A DNA stretch of 64,000 nucleotides from Acuticoccus yangtzensis (GTDB taxonomy: Bacteria > Pseudomonadota > Alphaproteobacteria > Rhizobiales > Amorphaceae). Shown here one piece after another: positions 44,442 through 53,271 of this stretch. Position 1 is the stretch's first letter. Every line of letters begins with the position of its first letter. The stretch is taken from the NCBI RefSeq assembly GCF_001927245.1, contig NZ_MJUX01000004.1, positions 1-64,000 of the forward strand, written 5' to 3'. The position numbers were made by a program, and so were the translations under genes. Under the pieces are notes generated by a model that did not search any database, was not told where the DNA came from, and saw only the letters and a program-made list of their open reading frames with translations.

Positions 44442-45401
44442 CTAGAGGACGCCGGTGCGGATGAGATAGAGGATCACCGTCACCGTCACCGCCGCCAGCG
44501 CCGTTGCCACCATGATGGCGTTCGACGCCTCCTCGCGCGCCACCTCGTACTGGCTCGCCAGCACGAAGACGTTGGTCGCCGTCGGCAGCGCCGCCAGAAG
44601 CACCGCCGCCGTCAGCCACAAGGGATCGGCCCCCAGCGCGGAGAGGACGAGGTAGGACACCACCGGGTGCAGCACCAGTTTCATCGCCATGAAGAGCGAG
44701 ATGTCCTGCACCGACCGGCGGGAGGGGATCGGCTGAAGCGCCACCGTCACCCCCATCGCGAAGAGCGCGCACGGTGCCGCCGCCCCCGACAGCATCGTGA
44801 TGAGCCGCTCCGCCGCGTCCGGCGGCTGGAAGCCCGTCACCGCCGCCGCCACCCCCGCCAGCACCGACAGGATGAACGGGTGCGTGAAGATCCGCTTCAG
44901 GATGCGCAGCGTCGTCTGGAGCGCGGTGCCGCGATTGCTGCCCGCCAGCGCCATCATCACCGGCGCCAGGATGAAGAAGAGCGTGCTCTCGGCCGAGAAG
45001 ATCAGCGCCACCGGCACCGTCGCCGCCGGGCCGATCGCCACCAGCGCCATGCCGGGGCCGAGATAGCCGTTGTTGGAATAGCCGCCGATCAGCCCCATGA
45101 TCGTCGCATAGGCGATGTCGCCGCGCGTGCGGATCATCGCCACCACGAAGGCGAGCACCGTCACCAACATCGTCGCCCCCGCGGCGGCGGCGACGTAGAC
45201 GATGTCGCCCAACTCATCCACCGGCATTTGCGACAAATATCGATAAAACAGCGCCGGCAGCGCCAGATAGACGATGAAGATGTTCATCCAGACGAGCCCG
45301 GTCGACGGATGGCGCGCCAGCCGGCCGACCAGAAAGCCGAGGAAGATCAACCCGAAAAACGGGGTGGTGAGTGAGAGAACCTCGCCCAAGGGGTGCTCCA
45401 A
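44442..45401 (-). CDS. AEC family (auxin-efflux-carrier-like) transporter
   Basis: A 319-residue membrane protein of about 10 helices, beginning with a VLSLTTPFFGLIFLGFLVGR helix, with IGGYSNNGYLGPGM, SGAAAPCALFAMGVTVAL and the final AALPTATNVFVLASQYEVAR stretch typical of AEC proteins. Bacterial members export or import small organic acids such as malate or malonate; the substrate here is not known. No ATG fits, and the start appears to be TTG at 45401. It converges with the monooxygenase gene 13 bases away. Confidence 0.87.
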   Translation of the reverse strand: MEHPLGEVLSLTTPFFGLIFLGFLVGRLARHPSTGLVWMNIFIVYLALPALFYRYLSQMPVDELGDIVYVAAAAGATMLVTVLAFVVAMIRTRGDIAYATIMGLIGGYSNNGYLGPGMALVAIGPAATVPVALIFSAESTLFFILAPVMMALAGSNRGTALQTTLRILKRIFTHPFILSVLAGVAAAVTGFQPPDAAERLITMLSGAAAPCALFAMGVTVALQPIPSRRSVQDISLFMAMKLVLHPVVSYLVLSALGADPLWLTAAVLLAALPTATNVFVLASQYEVAREEASNAIMVATALAAVTVTVILYLIRTGVL

Positions 45402-45737
45402 TGACGATCGCGGCGCGCCCGCAGTGGCGCATGGCGCGTCCTAACCCCTAGCGGCGCCGCGTTCCATCCCGTGCGCCGAGCCATAGGGCGGGACTTGAGC
45501 CCGCGCCGCCACCTGTCGCGCCCCTCGCCTCTCGCGCCCCGCCCGCCGCGCCCTCGTCTCTGGCGCCCCTCGCCCACCGTGTCCGGCCCGTTCATGCCGC
45601 TCCGTCACGCGCCGAGGTGTGTGGACAATTGCGCGCACTGAAGGCATGCCCATGCGGCGCGCGGCCCGCGGGCGGATCCGGCGCACCGTGCCGAGCCGTC
45701 AGGCCCATCCCGCCATCAGACGACGTGACCTTTTTCC
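45402..45737. other. Divergent intergenic region, C-rich
   Basis: About 335 bases between the AEC gene and the acyltransferase gene. The middle (45500-45570) is a pyrimidine-rich run with imperfect repeats of CGCGCCCCTCGC. No gene or clear promoter is recognised, but it must contain both divergent promoters. Confidence 0.4.
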
Positions 45738-46679
45738 ATGGCCCCATCCCGAGCCAAATCCCGCGTGAAGCCGCAACATGTGGCCGAATATGTGCTGCTG
45801 CGCGCCCTCGCCGCGGTCCTGCAGACCGTGCCGGTGGACTGGGCGTCCGCCTCCATGGGCGCCGCCCTCGGCAGTATCCTGCGCCGCACCAAGCGCCATG
45901 CCCGCGTGAAGGAACACCTCGCCCTCGCCCTGCCCGAGCTTTCGGCGGACGAGCACGAGCGCATTGCCCGCGCCATGTGGCACCAGCTCGGCCGCGTCTT
46001 CGGCGAAGCATTTCAGATAGACACAATCCTCGACGACGACCGCCGCCTCACGCTGCCCGAAGACTTCGAGACGCTGAAGGCGATCACCGTCGACGGGTGC
46101 GTCGTCGCCACTGCGCATTTGGGCAATTGGGAGGTGGCGGGCTCCATCGCGCGGCGTGGCGAGCGGCGACTGGCGGGGGTCTATCAGGCGCTTCACAACC
46201 CGCTCGCTGATCGCTACCTACGCCGCCTGCGCGAGCCGGTCTATCCCGCCGGCCTCTTCAGCAAAGGCGGCGACCTCGGCACCCGTCTCGTCGGCCTCGT
46301 CCGCCAGGGGGCCGCGGTCGGGATCGTCGCCGACCTGCGTGAAAAGCGGGGCGTGGAGGTGCGTTTCTTCGACCAACCCGCATTTGCGACGCCGATGCCG
46401 GCCATGCTCGCGCGCATGTCCGGCCGCCCGCTCATCGCCGGCGCCGTGGTGCGCGAAGGCGGGGTGAAGTTCCGCGCCGTGTGCGAAGTCGTCGAGGTGC
46501 CGCAGACCGACGACCGCACCCACGACATCCAGGTCGCCACGCAGCGCCTGCACGATGTCTTCGAGCGTTGGATCAGAGCCAATCCCGAGCAATGGATGTG
46601 GACGCACCGCAAGTGGGCCACGTCCAAGGCCCGCCCCTTGGGACTTGCAGCCAAATCAAATTCCAACACTGTAAATTAA
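45738..46679 (+). CDS. Lipid A biosynthesis lauroyl/acyltransferase (LpxL/HtrB family)
   Basis: A 313-residue LpxL-type acyltransferase, anchored by an N-terminal hydrophobic helix (YVLLRALAAVLQTVPVDW). The catalytic HX4E motif is HLGNWEV; GVYQALHNPLADRYLRRLRE and the C-terminal PEQWMWTHRKWATSKARP are family marks. It adds a secondary acyl chain to lipid A on the cytoplasmic side of the inner membrane. The closest subfamily (lauroyl, myristoyl or very-long-chain specific) is not evident, and no acpXL cluster is nearby. Confidence 0.9.
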   Translation: MAPSRAKSRVKPQHVAEYVLLRALAAVLQTVPVDWASASMGAALGSILRRTKRHARVKEHLALALPELSADEHERIARAMWHQLGRVFGEAFQIDTILDDDRRLTLPEDFETLKAITVDGCVVATAHLGNWEVAGSIARRGERRLAGVYQALHNPLADRYLRRLREPVYPAGLFSKGGDLGTRLVGLVRQGAAVGIVADLREKRGVEVRFFDQPAFATPMPAMLARMSGRPLIAGAVVREGGVKFRAVCEVVEVPQTDDRTHDIQVATQRLHDVFERWIRANPEQWMWTHRKWATSKARPLGLAAKSNSNTVN

Positions 46680-47026
46680 CCGTTAGTGCCCGGCCGGCGT
46701 GCCGGTTTTCCGATTCGCATGCGAGCCGGACTTGCATGCCATAGTTCCTAGGGGTACCCGTACTAACCTGCCATCACAGGCTGGACCGTGGCTTGTGGCG
46801 GTAGCGAACAGGTGATCGGTTCGTGTTCTTTCCGCGTCGCGTGATGATGCCATATCGCGCCATGACCCTTCCGCGAGAGGAGCCGCATGACGGCCGCCCG
46901 CGGGACCGTCATGACCGTGCGAACGTGGCGCAGGACGCGGCGAGCCGTGACGCCGAGCGGCATGGAAATCGCACCACCGCCTGAGACCCCAAGCTGACCC
47001 GATGCGGTCATAATGTGAGCGTGGCC
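46680..47026. other. Intergenic region before hspQ
   Basis: About 345 bases. Just after the acyltransferase stop a CCGGC/GCCGG inverted repeat followed by TTTT (about 46693-46712) is a weak terminator candidate. The remainder must hold the hspQ promoter. A 36-codon frame at 46887-46997 has a Shine-Dalgarno-like GAGGAG but no other support. No tRNA is recognised. Confidence 0.4.
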
Positions 47027-47356
47027 ATGAGAAAGATCAAAACGGCGAAGTTTCAGCTGGGTCAGGTGGTGCGCCACCGCGTCTTCTCGTTCCGCGGCGT
47101 GATCTTCGACGTCGATCCCACCTTCTCCAACACCGAGGAATGGTGGGAGGCGATCCCGGAAGACATTCGTCCGCGCCGCGACCAGCCCTTCTACCACCTC
47201 TTCGCCGAGAACGACGATACCGAGTACATCGCCTACGTCTCCGAGCAGAACCTGCTGCCGGACGACAGCGGCGAGCCGATCCGCCATCCGCAGGTGGGCG
47301 ACATGTTCGACCGCAGCGAAGGCGGCTACATGGCCCGGCTGGATCAATTCCACTGA
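47027..47356 (+). CDS. hspQ: Heat shock protein HspQ
   Basis: A 109-residue HspQ (YccV-like) protein: KTAKFQLGQVVRHRVFSFRG, VIFDVDPTFSNTEEWWEAIP, RPRRDQPFYHLFAENDDTEY and IAYVSEQNLLPDDSG. HspQ binds hemimethylated DNA in vitro and acts as an adaptor or enhancer for the Lon protease. The ATG at 47027 gives the family start; a GTG four codons earlier is less likely. A strong terminator follows 45 bases after the stop. Confidence 0.92.
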   Translation: MRKIKTAKFQLGQVVRHRVFSFRGVIFDVDPTFSNTEEWWEAIPEDIRPRRDQPFYHLFAENDDTEYIAYVSEQNLLPDDSGEPIRHPQVGDMFDRSEGGYMARLDQFH

Positions 47357-47400
47357 GCCTTCCCCGCTGAGCCGGCCCGGCCAGCAGTCCGCCTCACATG

Positions 47401-47450
47401 AAAACGCCGCCGGGGTCCGCCGCTTTGCGCAGGGCCCCGGCGGCGTTTTT
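47401..47450. terminator. Bidirectional Rho-independent terminator between hspQ and the ialB pair
   Basis: AAAACGCCGCCGGGG (47401-47415) pairs with CCCCGGCGGCGTTTT (47435-47449) around a 19-base loop. The T-run at 47446-47450 terminates hspQ, and the A-run at 47401-47404 serves as U-tract for the minus-strand gene ending at 47578. Confidence 0.9.
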
Positions 47451-47577
47451 CGTTACGCCGTCTCATCGTGTCGCGGCCAAGCCGCCCGTCGCCTTCTCCG
47501 CCCGGCAGGCGCCGCAGCGCCCGTCGCCTGCGTCACCCCACCCGGGCAGCCCGCCTGGCGGGCCGCTCAAAGCGTCG

Positions 47578-48195
47578 TCAGTTGCCCGACGACGCTTCCA
47601 GTGCCTCGCGCTGCGCGGCCCGCAGGCGTGCGGCGAAGTCTTCCTGGTTCTTCTCCAGCGTGTTCTGGCGGTCCTGGGTGATCGCGGCCAGGCGGTCGGG
47701 CGAGATCGCATCGCCGTCGAACGCCGCGGTGAAGCCGGACAAGGTGAGGTCGTAAGGAACCTGGCGGCCTTCACGATTATAGGCGGTCAGCCGCATCGTC
47801 GTTCCCGACTTCATGCTGCCGATGAAGGCGTCGTTCACCGCCCGCTCGGCCCAGCAGGCGGACTGCATGCACACCTGGTACTCGGCCTTCAGGGGATCGC
47901 CCCCGTCCACCTGCACCTGGACGCCCGGCTCGATCACCATGCCAGTCGGCACCGCGATGAGAAGGCTGCGGCGCTGCTCGCCCTCGAACCCGCGGACCGC
48001 GGCCGAGGCCATCACCTGGCCGCTCGCCGTCCGAAGCTCCTGCGTGACGAGGCACATGTCCTTCTTCACCCGCGGGTCTTGCGTGCAGACCTTCATCCAA
48101 TTGGGATCGTCGGCCGATTGCGCCTGGACCGCGCCAGCGGGCATCAGCGCCGCGGCAGCGAGGATAGGCACGGCCAAAAGAGTACCAAAACGCAT
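47578..48195 (-). CDS. Invasion-associated locus B (IalB) family protein, copy 1
   Basis: A 205-residue secreted protein: signal peptide (LLAVPILAAAALMPAGAVQAQ), then the IalB domain with NWMKVCTQDPRVKKDMCLVT, four conserved cysteines (two in that stretch, two in YQVCMQSACW), GVQVQVDGGDPLKAEYQ and LSGFTAAFDGD. It is periplasmic or outer-membrane associated. The name comes from Bartonella, but free-living alphaproteobacteria commonly carry such genes, so invasion is not implied. It is a tandem paralogue of the gene at 48349-48963 and ends before a bidirectional terminator. Confidence 0.9.
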   Translation of the reverse strand: MRFGTLLAVPILAAAALMPAGAVQAQSADDPNWMKVCTQDPRVKKDMCLVTQELRTASGQVMASAAVRGFEGEQRRSLLIAVPTGMVIEPGVQVQVDGGDPLKAEYQVCMQSACWAERAVNDAFIGSMKSGTTMRLTAYNREGRQVPYDLTLSGFTAAFDGDAISPDRLAAITQDRQNTLEKNQEDFAARLRAAQREALEASSGN

Positions 48196-48287
48196 TCAGG
48201 ATCCCCTCTCGATTGGGATTCTCGTCTCACCACATCATCGAATGACGGCCATAAGGCACATCATGTCTCACGAGAAGCGCCGCACAC

Positions 48288-48313
48288 GCACCGCGGTTCA
48301 CAACCGCCGGTGC
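48288..48313. other. Hairpin between the two ialB genes
   Basis: GCACCGCGGTT (48288-48298) pairs with AACCGCCGGTGC (48302-48313) with one bulged base and a 3-base loop, 35 bases after the upstream ialB stop. There is no U-tract, so an attenuator or mRNA-stability element is as likely as termination. Confidence 0.35.
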
Positions 48314-48348
48314 CGTCCCGCGCCACCCGCTCCGCCTCGCGGGGCAGC

Positions 48349-48963
48349 TTACTCCGATTTCTCCACCGCGTCCTGCTGCGCGGCGACCAGACGGTCACGC
48401 GCCTCCTGGGCCCGCTTCTCCAGCGCCGTCTGCAGGTCGGTCTGCTGCTGCTGCAGCGACTGCGGGTCGATGCCCTCGCCGTCATAGGCCGCCGTGAAGC
48501 CGATCAGCGTCATGTCGAAGCGGACCGGAGAACCCTGACGGTTTATCGTGTTCACACCCATCTTGCCGCCGCGCTTCAGCCGCGTGACGAAGTTGGCGTC
48601 GATGGCGAGTTCGGCATAGCAGGCATTGGGGAAGCAGATCTGGAAGGCCGCCTTCTCAGGCTGCGCACCGTCGATCTGGATCTGAACGCCCGGCTGGATC
48701 AGCATGCCCACCGGAACCGACAGCAACAGGCTCTTGCGCTGCTCACCCTCGAACTCGCGAATCGCCGCCGAGGCCAGGAACTGGCCGTTCTGGGACCGCA
48801 GTTCCTGGGTGATCAGGCAAAGCTCCTTGTTCGCCTCCGCATCCCGGTTGCAAATCTTCACCCAGGCATTCTCGTTCTCGGCATCCTGCGCGCTCGCCGG
48901 GATCGCCGGCACCGCCAGAGCAGCCGCAAGGCCCAGCACCGCCACCAAGTTTGTCAAACGCAT
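48349..48963 (-). CDS. Invasion-associated locus B (IalB) family protein, copy 2
   Basis: A 204-residue IalB-family protein with signal peptide (VAVLGLAAALAVPAIPASAQ). The domain parallels its neighbour: AWVKICNRDAEANKELCLIT, GVQIQIDGAQPEKAAFQICF, NACYAELAIDANFV and LIGFTAAYDGEGID. The cysteine spacing is the same as in copy 1. The C-terminal 40 residues are Gln/Glu-rich and probably helical (QQQQTDLQTALEKRAQEARD). AAGGA 5 bases before the ATG supports the start. The two genes are clearly a duplication and probably share a promoter ahead of this one. Confidence 0.9.
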   Translation of the reverse strand: MRLTNLVAVLGLAAALAVPAIPASAQDAENENAWVKICNRDAEANKELCLITQELRSQNGQFLASAAIREFEGEQRKSLLLSVPVGMLIQPGVQIQIDGAQPEKAAFQICFPNACYAELAIDANFVTRLKRGGKMGVNTINRQGSPVRFDMTLIGFTAAYDGEGIDPQSLQQQQTDLQTALEKRAQEARDRLVAAQQDAVEKSE

Positions 48964-49152
48964 GAAGTCCTTCCCCCGTACTCGCTTGGGCCGGCCGCCG
49001 CGTTACACCGCATCAGCCGCAACGCGCTTTCGTGGAACGCTTAGACCGACAGCACTAAAATGGCTAGAACGTGTGGGCAATCGCCTCATAAAATTGTTGC
49101 GTCTTTCTGTACCAGGGGCTGCGGTCCCGGCCGAAATCAAAGAGGATCGGCG

Positions 49153-50979
49153 ATGTTTCGACGGATCGGACGCGCATTCGCGTCCCGCACCCTCGCCGCC
49201 GCGCTGACCGCCGCGCTGACCGGCCTCACCGCCGCAGCGCACCCCGCCGCGGCACAGTACGGCATCTCCATGCACGGTGACCTCGCCCTTCAGCCCGGCG
49301 ATCCGCTGCCCTATGCCGACCCGCAAGCGCCCCAAGGCGGCCGCATGACCTTCGGCGTCCTCGGCACCTTCGACAACCTCAACGTGATGATCCCGCGCGG
49401 CAGCTTCGCCCCCGGCCTGCGCGACGCCATCTTCGGCAACCTCGTCTACGAAAGCCTGCTGGAGCGTAACGCCAGCGAGCCCTTCTCCCTCTACGGCTTC
49501 CTCGCCTCGGACGTGTCGGTGCCGCCCGAGCGCGACAGCGTCACCTTCACTATCGACCCGCGCGCCGCCTTCTCCGACGGCCACCCGATCACCTCCGAGG
49601 ACGTCGCCTTCTCGCTTGAGCTCCTGCGCGACGAGGGCCGGCCCTACATGCGCAGCCACTACGGCAAGGTGGAGACGATCGAGACGCCGGACCCGCGCAC
49701 CGTCACCTTCCGCTTCCCGAACGCCAACGACCGTGAATTGCCGCTGATCCTGGGCCTCATGCCGATCCTCCCGGCCCACGCCACGGACCGCGAAAGCTTC
49801 GGCCGCACCACCTTCACGCCGCCCATCGGCTCCGGCCCCTACCGGCTCGGCACCGTCAATCCCGGCCGCGACATCACCTACGTGAAGAACCCCGATTATT
49901 GGGGCAACGACCACGCCCTGAACCAGGGCCGGTATAACGCGCACGAGATCGTCTTCCGCTTCTTCCGGGACGAAACGGCGATGTTCGAGGCCTTCAAGGC
50001 CGGCAACACCGACTTCCAGCAGGAGGGCGACGCCGCCCGCTGGACCACCGGTTACGACTTCCCCGCCGCCAGAGACGGCCGCGTGGTTCGCGAGACGATC
50101 CCCCTCGGCATCCCGCGCGGCATGTACGCCTTCGTCTTCAATACCCGCCGCGCCCCGTTCGACGACATCAACGTGCGCCGGGCGATGAACCACCTGTTCG
50201 ATTTTCCCTGGATCAACGCCAACCTCTTCTCCGGCCAGCTCGCCCGCACCGACAGCTACTTCACCGCCTCCGAGCTCGCCTCCACCGGCCGCCCGGCCAG
50301 CGACGCCGAGCGCGCCCTCCTGGCGCCGTTCCCGGATGCCGTCGCCCCCGCCATCATGGACGGCACGTGGACGCCTCCCGTACTCGACGGGTCGGGCCGC
50401 GACCGTACCGCCGTGCGCGAGGCGCTGCGCCTCTTCGCCGAGGCCGGCTGGCGCATCGACAACGGCCGCCTCCTCAACGAAGACGGCGCCCCGTTCACGT
50501 TCGAGATCATGGTGGCCACCCGCGACGACGAGCGCATCGCCCTCGCCTTTCAGCGCCTGCTGCGCCCGGTCGGCATCACCGCCGACATCCGCTACGTCGA
50601 CTCCACGCAGTATAATGCGCGGCTTCTCGGGTTCGACTTCGACATGATCCGCGCCTACTGGCCCGCCTCCCTGTCGCCCGGCAACGAGCAGATCCACCGC
50701 TGGTCCGTCGCCGCCGCCGCGCAGGAAGGCTCCTTCAACTACGCCGGCGCCACGGAACCCGCCGCCGACGCCATGATCGACGCCATGCTGGCCGCGCAAA
50801 ACCGCCCCGCCTTCGTCGACGCCGTGCGCGCCCTCGACCGCGTCCTTCTGTCCGGGGTCTACGTGATCCCGCTCTACCATTCGCCGGCGCAGTGGGTTGC
50901 TTATGCCGCCCGCCTCGCCCATCCCGAACAGCAAAGCCTCTACGGCTTCGAACTCGAAACTTGGTGGGTCCAGCCATGA
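49153..50979 (+). CDS. ABC transporter substrate-binding protein, family 5 (YejA-like)
   Basis: A 608-residue periplasmic binding protein (SBP_bac_5). The signal peptide includes LAAALTAALTGLTAAAHPAA, cut near AAA-Q. GISMHGDLALQPGDPLPYAD, PQAPQGGRMTFGVLGTFDNL and YESLLERNASEPFSLYGFLA match the YejA/oligopeptide-binding subgroup, with NPDYWGNDHALNQGRYN and FVFNTRRAPFDDINVRRAMN. It captures peptides or similar ligands for an ABC importer. Permease and ATPase genes (yejB, yejE, yejF) are not adjacent; instead the stop overlaps the start of a FrnE-type gene. GAGGA lies 7 bases before the ATG. Confidence 0.9.
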   Translation: MFRRIGRAFASRTLAAALTAALTGLTAAAHPAAAQYGISMHGDLALQPGDPLPYADPQAPQGGRMTFGVLGTFDNLNVMIPRGSFAPGLRDAIFGNLVYESLLERNASEPFSLYGFLASDVSVPPERDSVTFTIDPRAAFSDGHPITSEDVAFSLELLRDEGRPYMRSHYGKVETIETPDPRTVTFRFPNANDRELPLILGLMPILPAHATDRESFGRTTFTPPIGSGPYRLGTVNPGRDITYVKNPDYWGNDHALNQGRYNAHEIVFRFFRDETAMFEAFKAGNTDFQQEGDAARWTTGYDFPAARDGRVVRETIPLGIPRGMYAFVFNTRRAPFDDINVRRAMNHLFDFPWINANLFSGQLARTDSYFTASELASTGRPASDAERALLAPFPDAVAPAIMDGTWTPPVLDGSGRDRTAVREALRLFAEAGWRIDNGRLLNEDGAPFTFEIMVATRDDERIALAFQRLLRPVGITADIRYVDSTQYNARLLGFDFDMIRAYWPASLSPGNEQIHRWSVAAAAQEGSFNYAGATEPAADAMIDAMLAAQNRPAFVDAVRALDRVLLSGVYVIPLYHSPAQWVAYAARLAHPEQQSLYGFELETWWVQP

Positions 50980-51695
50980 CACAGACCGACACGCCGGCCG
51001 CCGGCACGCCGAAGATCGACACCACCGCCCTCGAGCCGGTCCACATCGACATCGTGTCCGACGTGATGTGCCCGTGGTGCTATATCGGCAAACGGCGGCT
51101 CGAAAAGGCGCTCGCCACCCTGGACGACGTCACCGTGCGCGTCTCCTGGCGGCCCTTCCAGCTCGACCCGACACTGCCGGCGGACGGCAAGGACCGCGCT
51201 CAATATCTGAACGAGAAGTTCGGCGGGCCTGACCGCGCGGCGGAGATCTATGCCCGCATCACCGCCGCAGGCGCCGAGGAGGAGATCCCCTTCGCCTTCG
51301 ACAAGATCACCCGCTCCCCCAACACCTTGAATGCCCACCGGGTGATCCGCTGGGCCGGCATCGAGGGGCTGCAGGACGCCGTCGTCGAGCGCCTCTTCCA
51401 GCTCTACTTCATCGAGGGCGCGGACCTGACCGACCCCGCGGTGCTCGAGGGCGCCGCCGCCGAGGCCGGGATGGACCCCGCCATGGTCGCCCGCCTCCTC
51501 GCCACCGATGCCGACCTCGCCGAGACCGAGGCCGAGATCGTCCACGCCCAGGCGATCGGCGTGCAGGGCGTCCCCTGCTTCATCATCGAGAACAAATATG
51601 CCGTCTCCGGCGCGCAGCCGGCCGATGTTCTCGCCACCGCCATCCGCCAGGTGGCCGTGGCGAAGGCCGGCGGCGATCCGGTCGCGGCCGGCTGA
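50976..51695 (+). CDS. DsbA-family oxidoreductase, FrnE type
   Basis: A 239-residue thioredoxin-fold protein with the active-site pair C32-P-W-C35 in VSDVMCPWCYIGKRRLEKAL, an alpha-helical insertion, NTLNAHRVIRWAG and the cis-Pro loop GVQGVPCFIIENKYAVSGAQ. FrnE-type proteins act as cytosolic disulfide isomerases or 2-hydroxychromene-isomerase relatives. There is no signal peptide, so cytosolic action fits. The ATG overlaps the stop of the binding-protein gene (ATGA), indicating coupled translation, although the functions look unrelated. Confidence 0.9.
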   Translation: MTQTDTPAAGTPKIDTTALEPVHIDIVSDVMCPWCYIGKRRLEKALATLDDVTVRVSWRPFQLDPTLPADGKDRAQYLNEKFGGPDRAAEIYARITAAGAEEEIPFAFDKITRSPNTLNAHRVIRWAGIEGLQDAVVERLFQLYFIEGADLTDPAVLEGAAAEAGMDPAMVARLLATDADLAETEAEIVHAQAIGVQGVPCFIIENKYAVSGAQPADVLATAIRQVAVAKAGGDPVAAG

Positions 51696-51714
51696 CCGGC
51701 TTCACCCGCGCACG

Positions 51715-51742
51715 AAAAAAGGCGGCGCCGGTGCGCCGCCTT
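51715..51742 (-). terminator. Rho-independent terminator between frnE and mipA
   Basis: AAGGCGGCGC (51719-51728) pairs perfectly with GCGCCGCCTT (51733-51742) around CGGT. The A-run at 51715-51720 becomes a U-tract on the minus strand, so it is strongest for mipA; for frnE it is a hairpin followed by TTCATCC. Confidence 0.85.
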
Positions 51743-51792
51743 CATCCTCTCAAACGCGTCCTTTCTGACGCATCGCTCGGGCTCCGGCCGCC

Positions 51793-52596
51793 TCAATAAA
51801 GGTCGAGGCGGAAGCGGTAGGTCAGGCCCACGCCGACGCGGATTTCCTGGTCGTTGCCCGCGTCCACGATCGGGCTGTCCAGCGCCTCGCCGACGAAATG
51901 GGTATATTTGAGCTGGCCGTGAAGCCGCCAGTTCTCGGTCAGCGCATAGCTCGCCGTCGCCTGGAAGCCGACGTCCTTGATGCCGCCGTCCGCCTCGTAG
52001 GCCGAAAGCTCCACCGCGCTGTTCGGCACGGAGAAGTAGTAGTCCATATAGGCGCCGTCCGCGGCCGAGATGCGCGGACCGAAGGACACCTCCAACCGCT
52101 CCATCGGCTTCAGCAGGACGTCCACGCCCGCCTCACCGACGAAACCGTTGTGGCCGGTAACGCCATACCGCACGAGGCCGAATGCCCGCAGGAAGCCGTA
52201 GCGGAAGGCCGCGCCCGCACCGAGTTCCAGCGCATAATCCGTGTCTCCGACGCCTTCCAGATAGGATGCGTCGTCCTCCAGCCGCTCGCCCACCACGTTG
52301 AAGGACGGGAACAGCGAGAAGCCGGCCAGCTTCTCCTTGCCGTCCACCACCTCGCCGAACACCGGCAGCCGCAGGTACTGCAGCGCCAGCAGCGGATAGC
52401 CGGACGGGCCGTAGGTCTTGGACGACGGGAAGGTCGGCTCCATCGAAACGCCCGCACCGACGTCGATGATGATGTCGTGATAGCTCGTCACCGCTTCGGG
52501 GGCGGGGACGGTTTCGGCGACGATGTCGGCCGACAGGGCAGGACCAGCGATCAACGTCCCGGCCATCAGCATGGCCGCACTCACAAAACCGCGCAC
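51793..52596 (-). CDS. MipA/OmpV family outer membrane protein
   Basis: A 267-residue outer-membrane beta-barrel: signal peptide (FVSAAMLMAGTLIAGPALSA), then alternating strand patterns (DYALELGAGAAFRYGFLRAF, LEVSFGPRISAADGAYMDYY) and a C-terminal strand ending RVGVGLTYRFRLDLY with the terminal aromatic needed for BAM insertion. MipA scaffolds peptidoglycan enzymes in E. coli, but most family members have no known role. It starts at a GTG with GGAGG 8 bases ahead. Confidence 0.87.
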   Translation of the reverse strand: MRGFVSAAMLMAGTLIAGPALSADIVAETVPAPEAVTSYHDIIIDVGAGVSMEPTFPSSKTYGPSGYPLLALQYLRLPVFGEVVDGKEKLAGFSLFPSFNVVGERLEDDASYLEGVGDTDYALELGAGAAFRYGFLRAFGLVRYGVTGHNGFVGEAGVDVLLKPMERLEVSFGPRISAADGAYMDYYFSVPNSAVELSAYEADGGIKDVGFQATASYALTENWRLHGQLKYTHFVGEALDSPIVDAGNDQEIRVGVGLTYRFRLDLY

Positions 52597-52838
52597 TGCG
52601 CATCCTCCGTTCGTCCAGCGTGGAGGATGGAGCGGCGCCGCGTCGGAGGAAAGCGGCGATCACGCAGAGCGCCACCGGGTTTCGCCGATTGGGTCTGCCG
52701 CGTGTCGGCCCTGCCACACGGTGCGACAATCCGCACAGAACCGCAAACCCGCCGCCGCGCGTTTAGGTGGTGACAGCCCGGTACGCCGCGGCCCTTCGCC
52801 GGGCCGCCGCCGGGTGACCAGATTTGAGGAGTATAATA

Positions 52839-53177
52839 ATGGTCATGAGTTCTACGACCGATCGGACCACGCGCACCCCTCAGGAAGCCCGCCAGGCCGA
52901 AACCGGGCGCCGCACCTTCGTCGTCCTCACGGTGAGTACGTTGATCGCCGCCGCTATCGCCGTCGGCGCATATTTCTACGTCTTCGCCGAGGACGATGCG
53001 CAGTTGCGCGGCGATCTGCCCGCCGCGACGTCGGTCGACGAGGCACCGCCGGCGAGCGCGCCGACGCTGAACGAAAGCGCCAACGAGGCCGCGGCCACAT
53101 CCGAGCCCGCCAGCGGGTCGGCGGGTTCGCTGGAACCGGCTCCGGCGGCGCCGAACGCTGCGGCGCCTGCCCAATAA
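52839..53177 (+). CDS. Hypothetical single-pass membrane protein
   Basis: A 112-residue protein of unknown family. A charged N-terminus (TTRTPQEARQAETGRR) is followed by one transmembrane segment (TFVVLTVSTLIAAAIAVGAY) and an Ala/Pro/Ser/Glu-rich tail that should lie in the periplasm. GAGGAG 8 bases before the ATG at 52839 is a convincing ribosome binding site and argues that the gene is real. Nothing in the neighbourhood suggests a function. Confidence 0.7.
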   Translation: MVMSSTTDRTTRTPQEARQAETGRRTFVVLTVSTLIAAAIAVGAYFYVFAEDDAQLRGDLPAATSVDEAPPASAPTLNESANEAAATSEPASGSAGSLEPAPAAPNAAAPAQ

Positions 53178-53271
53178 CGCGGCCGGGGCGGACGCGGCCG
53201 AGCTTCGTCCGTCATCGTCAACCTGAACGGTCCGACATGATGGCGCGGCGGGTTCACCGCCGCGTCGACGC

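Noticed and set aside
46887-46997. 36-codon frame with GAGGAG before its ATG, ahead of hspQ
   Set aside because: The product is Arg/Thr-rich without hydrophobic core or known family; the ribosome-binding-like sequence alone is not enough in this purine-rich DNA.
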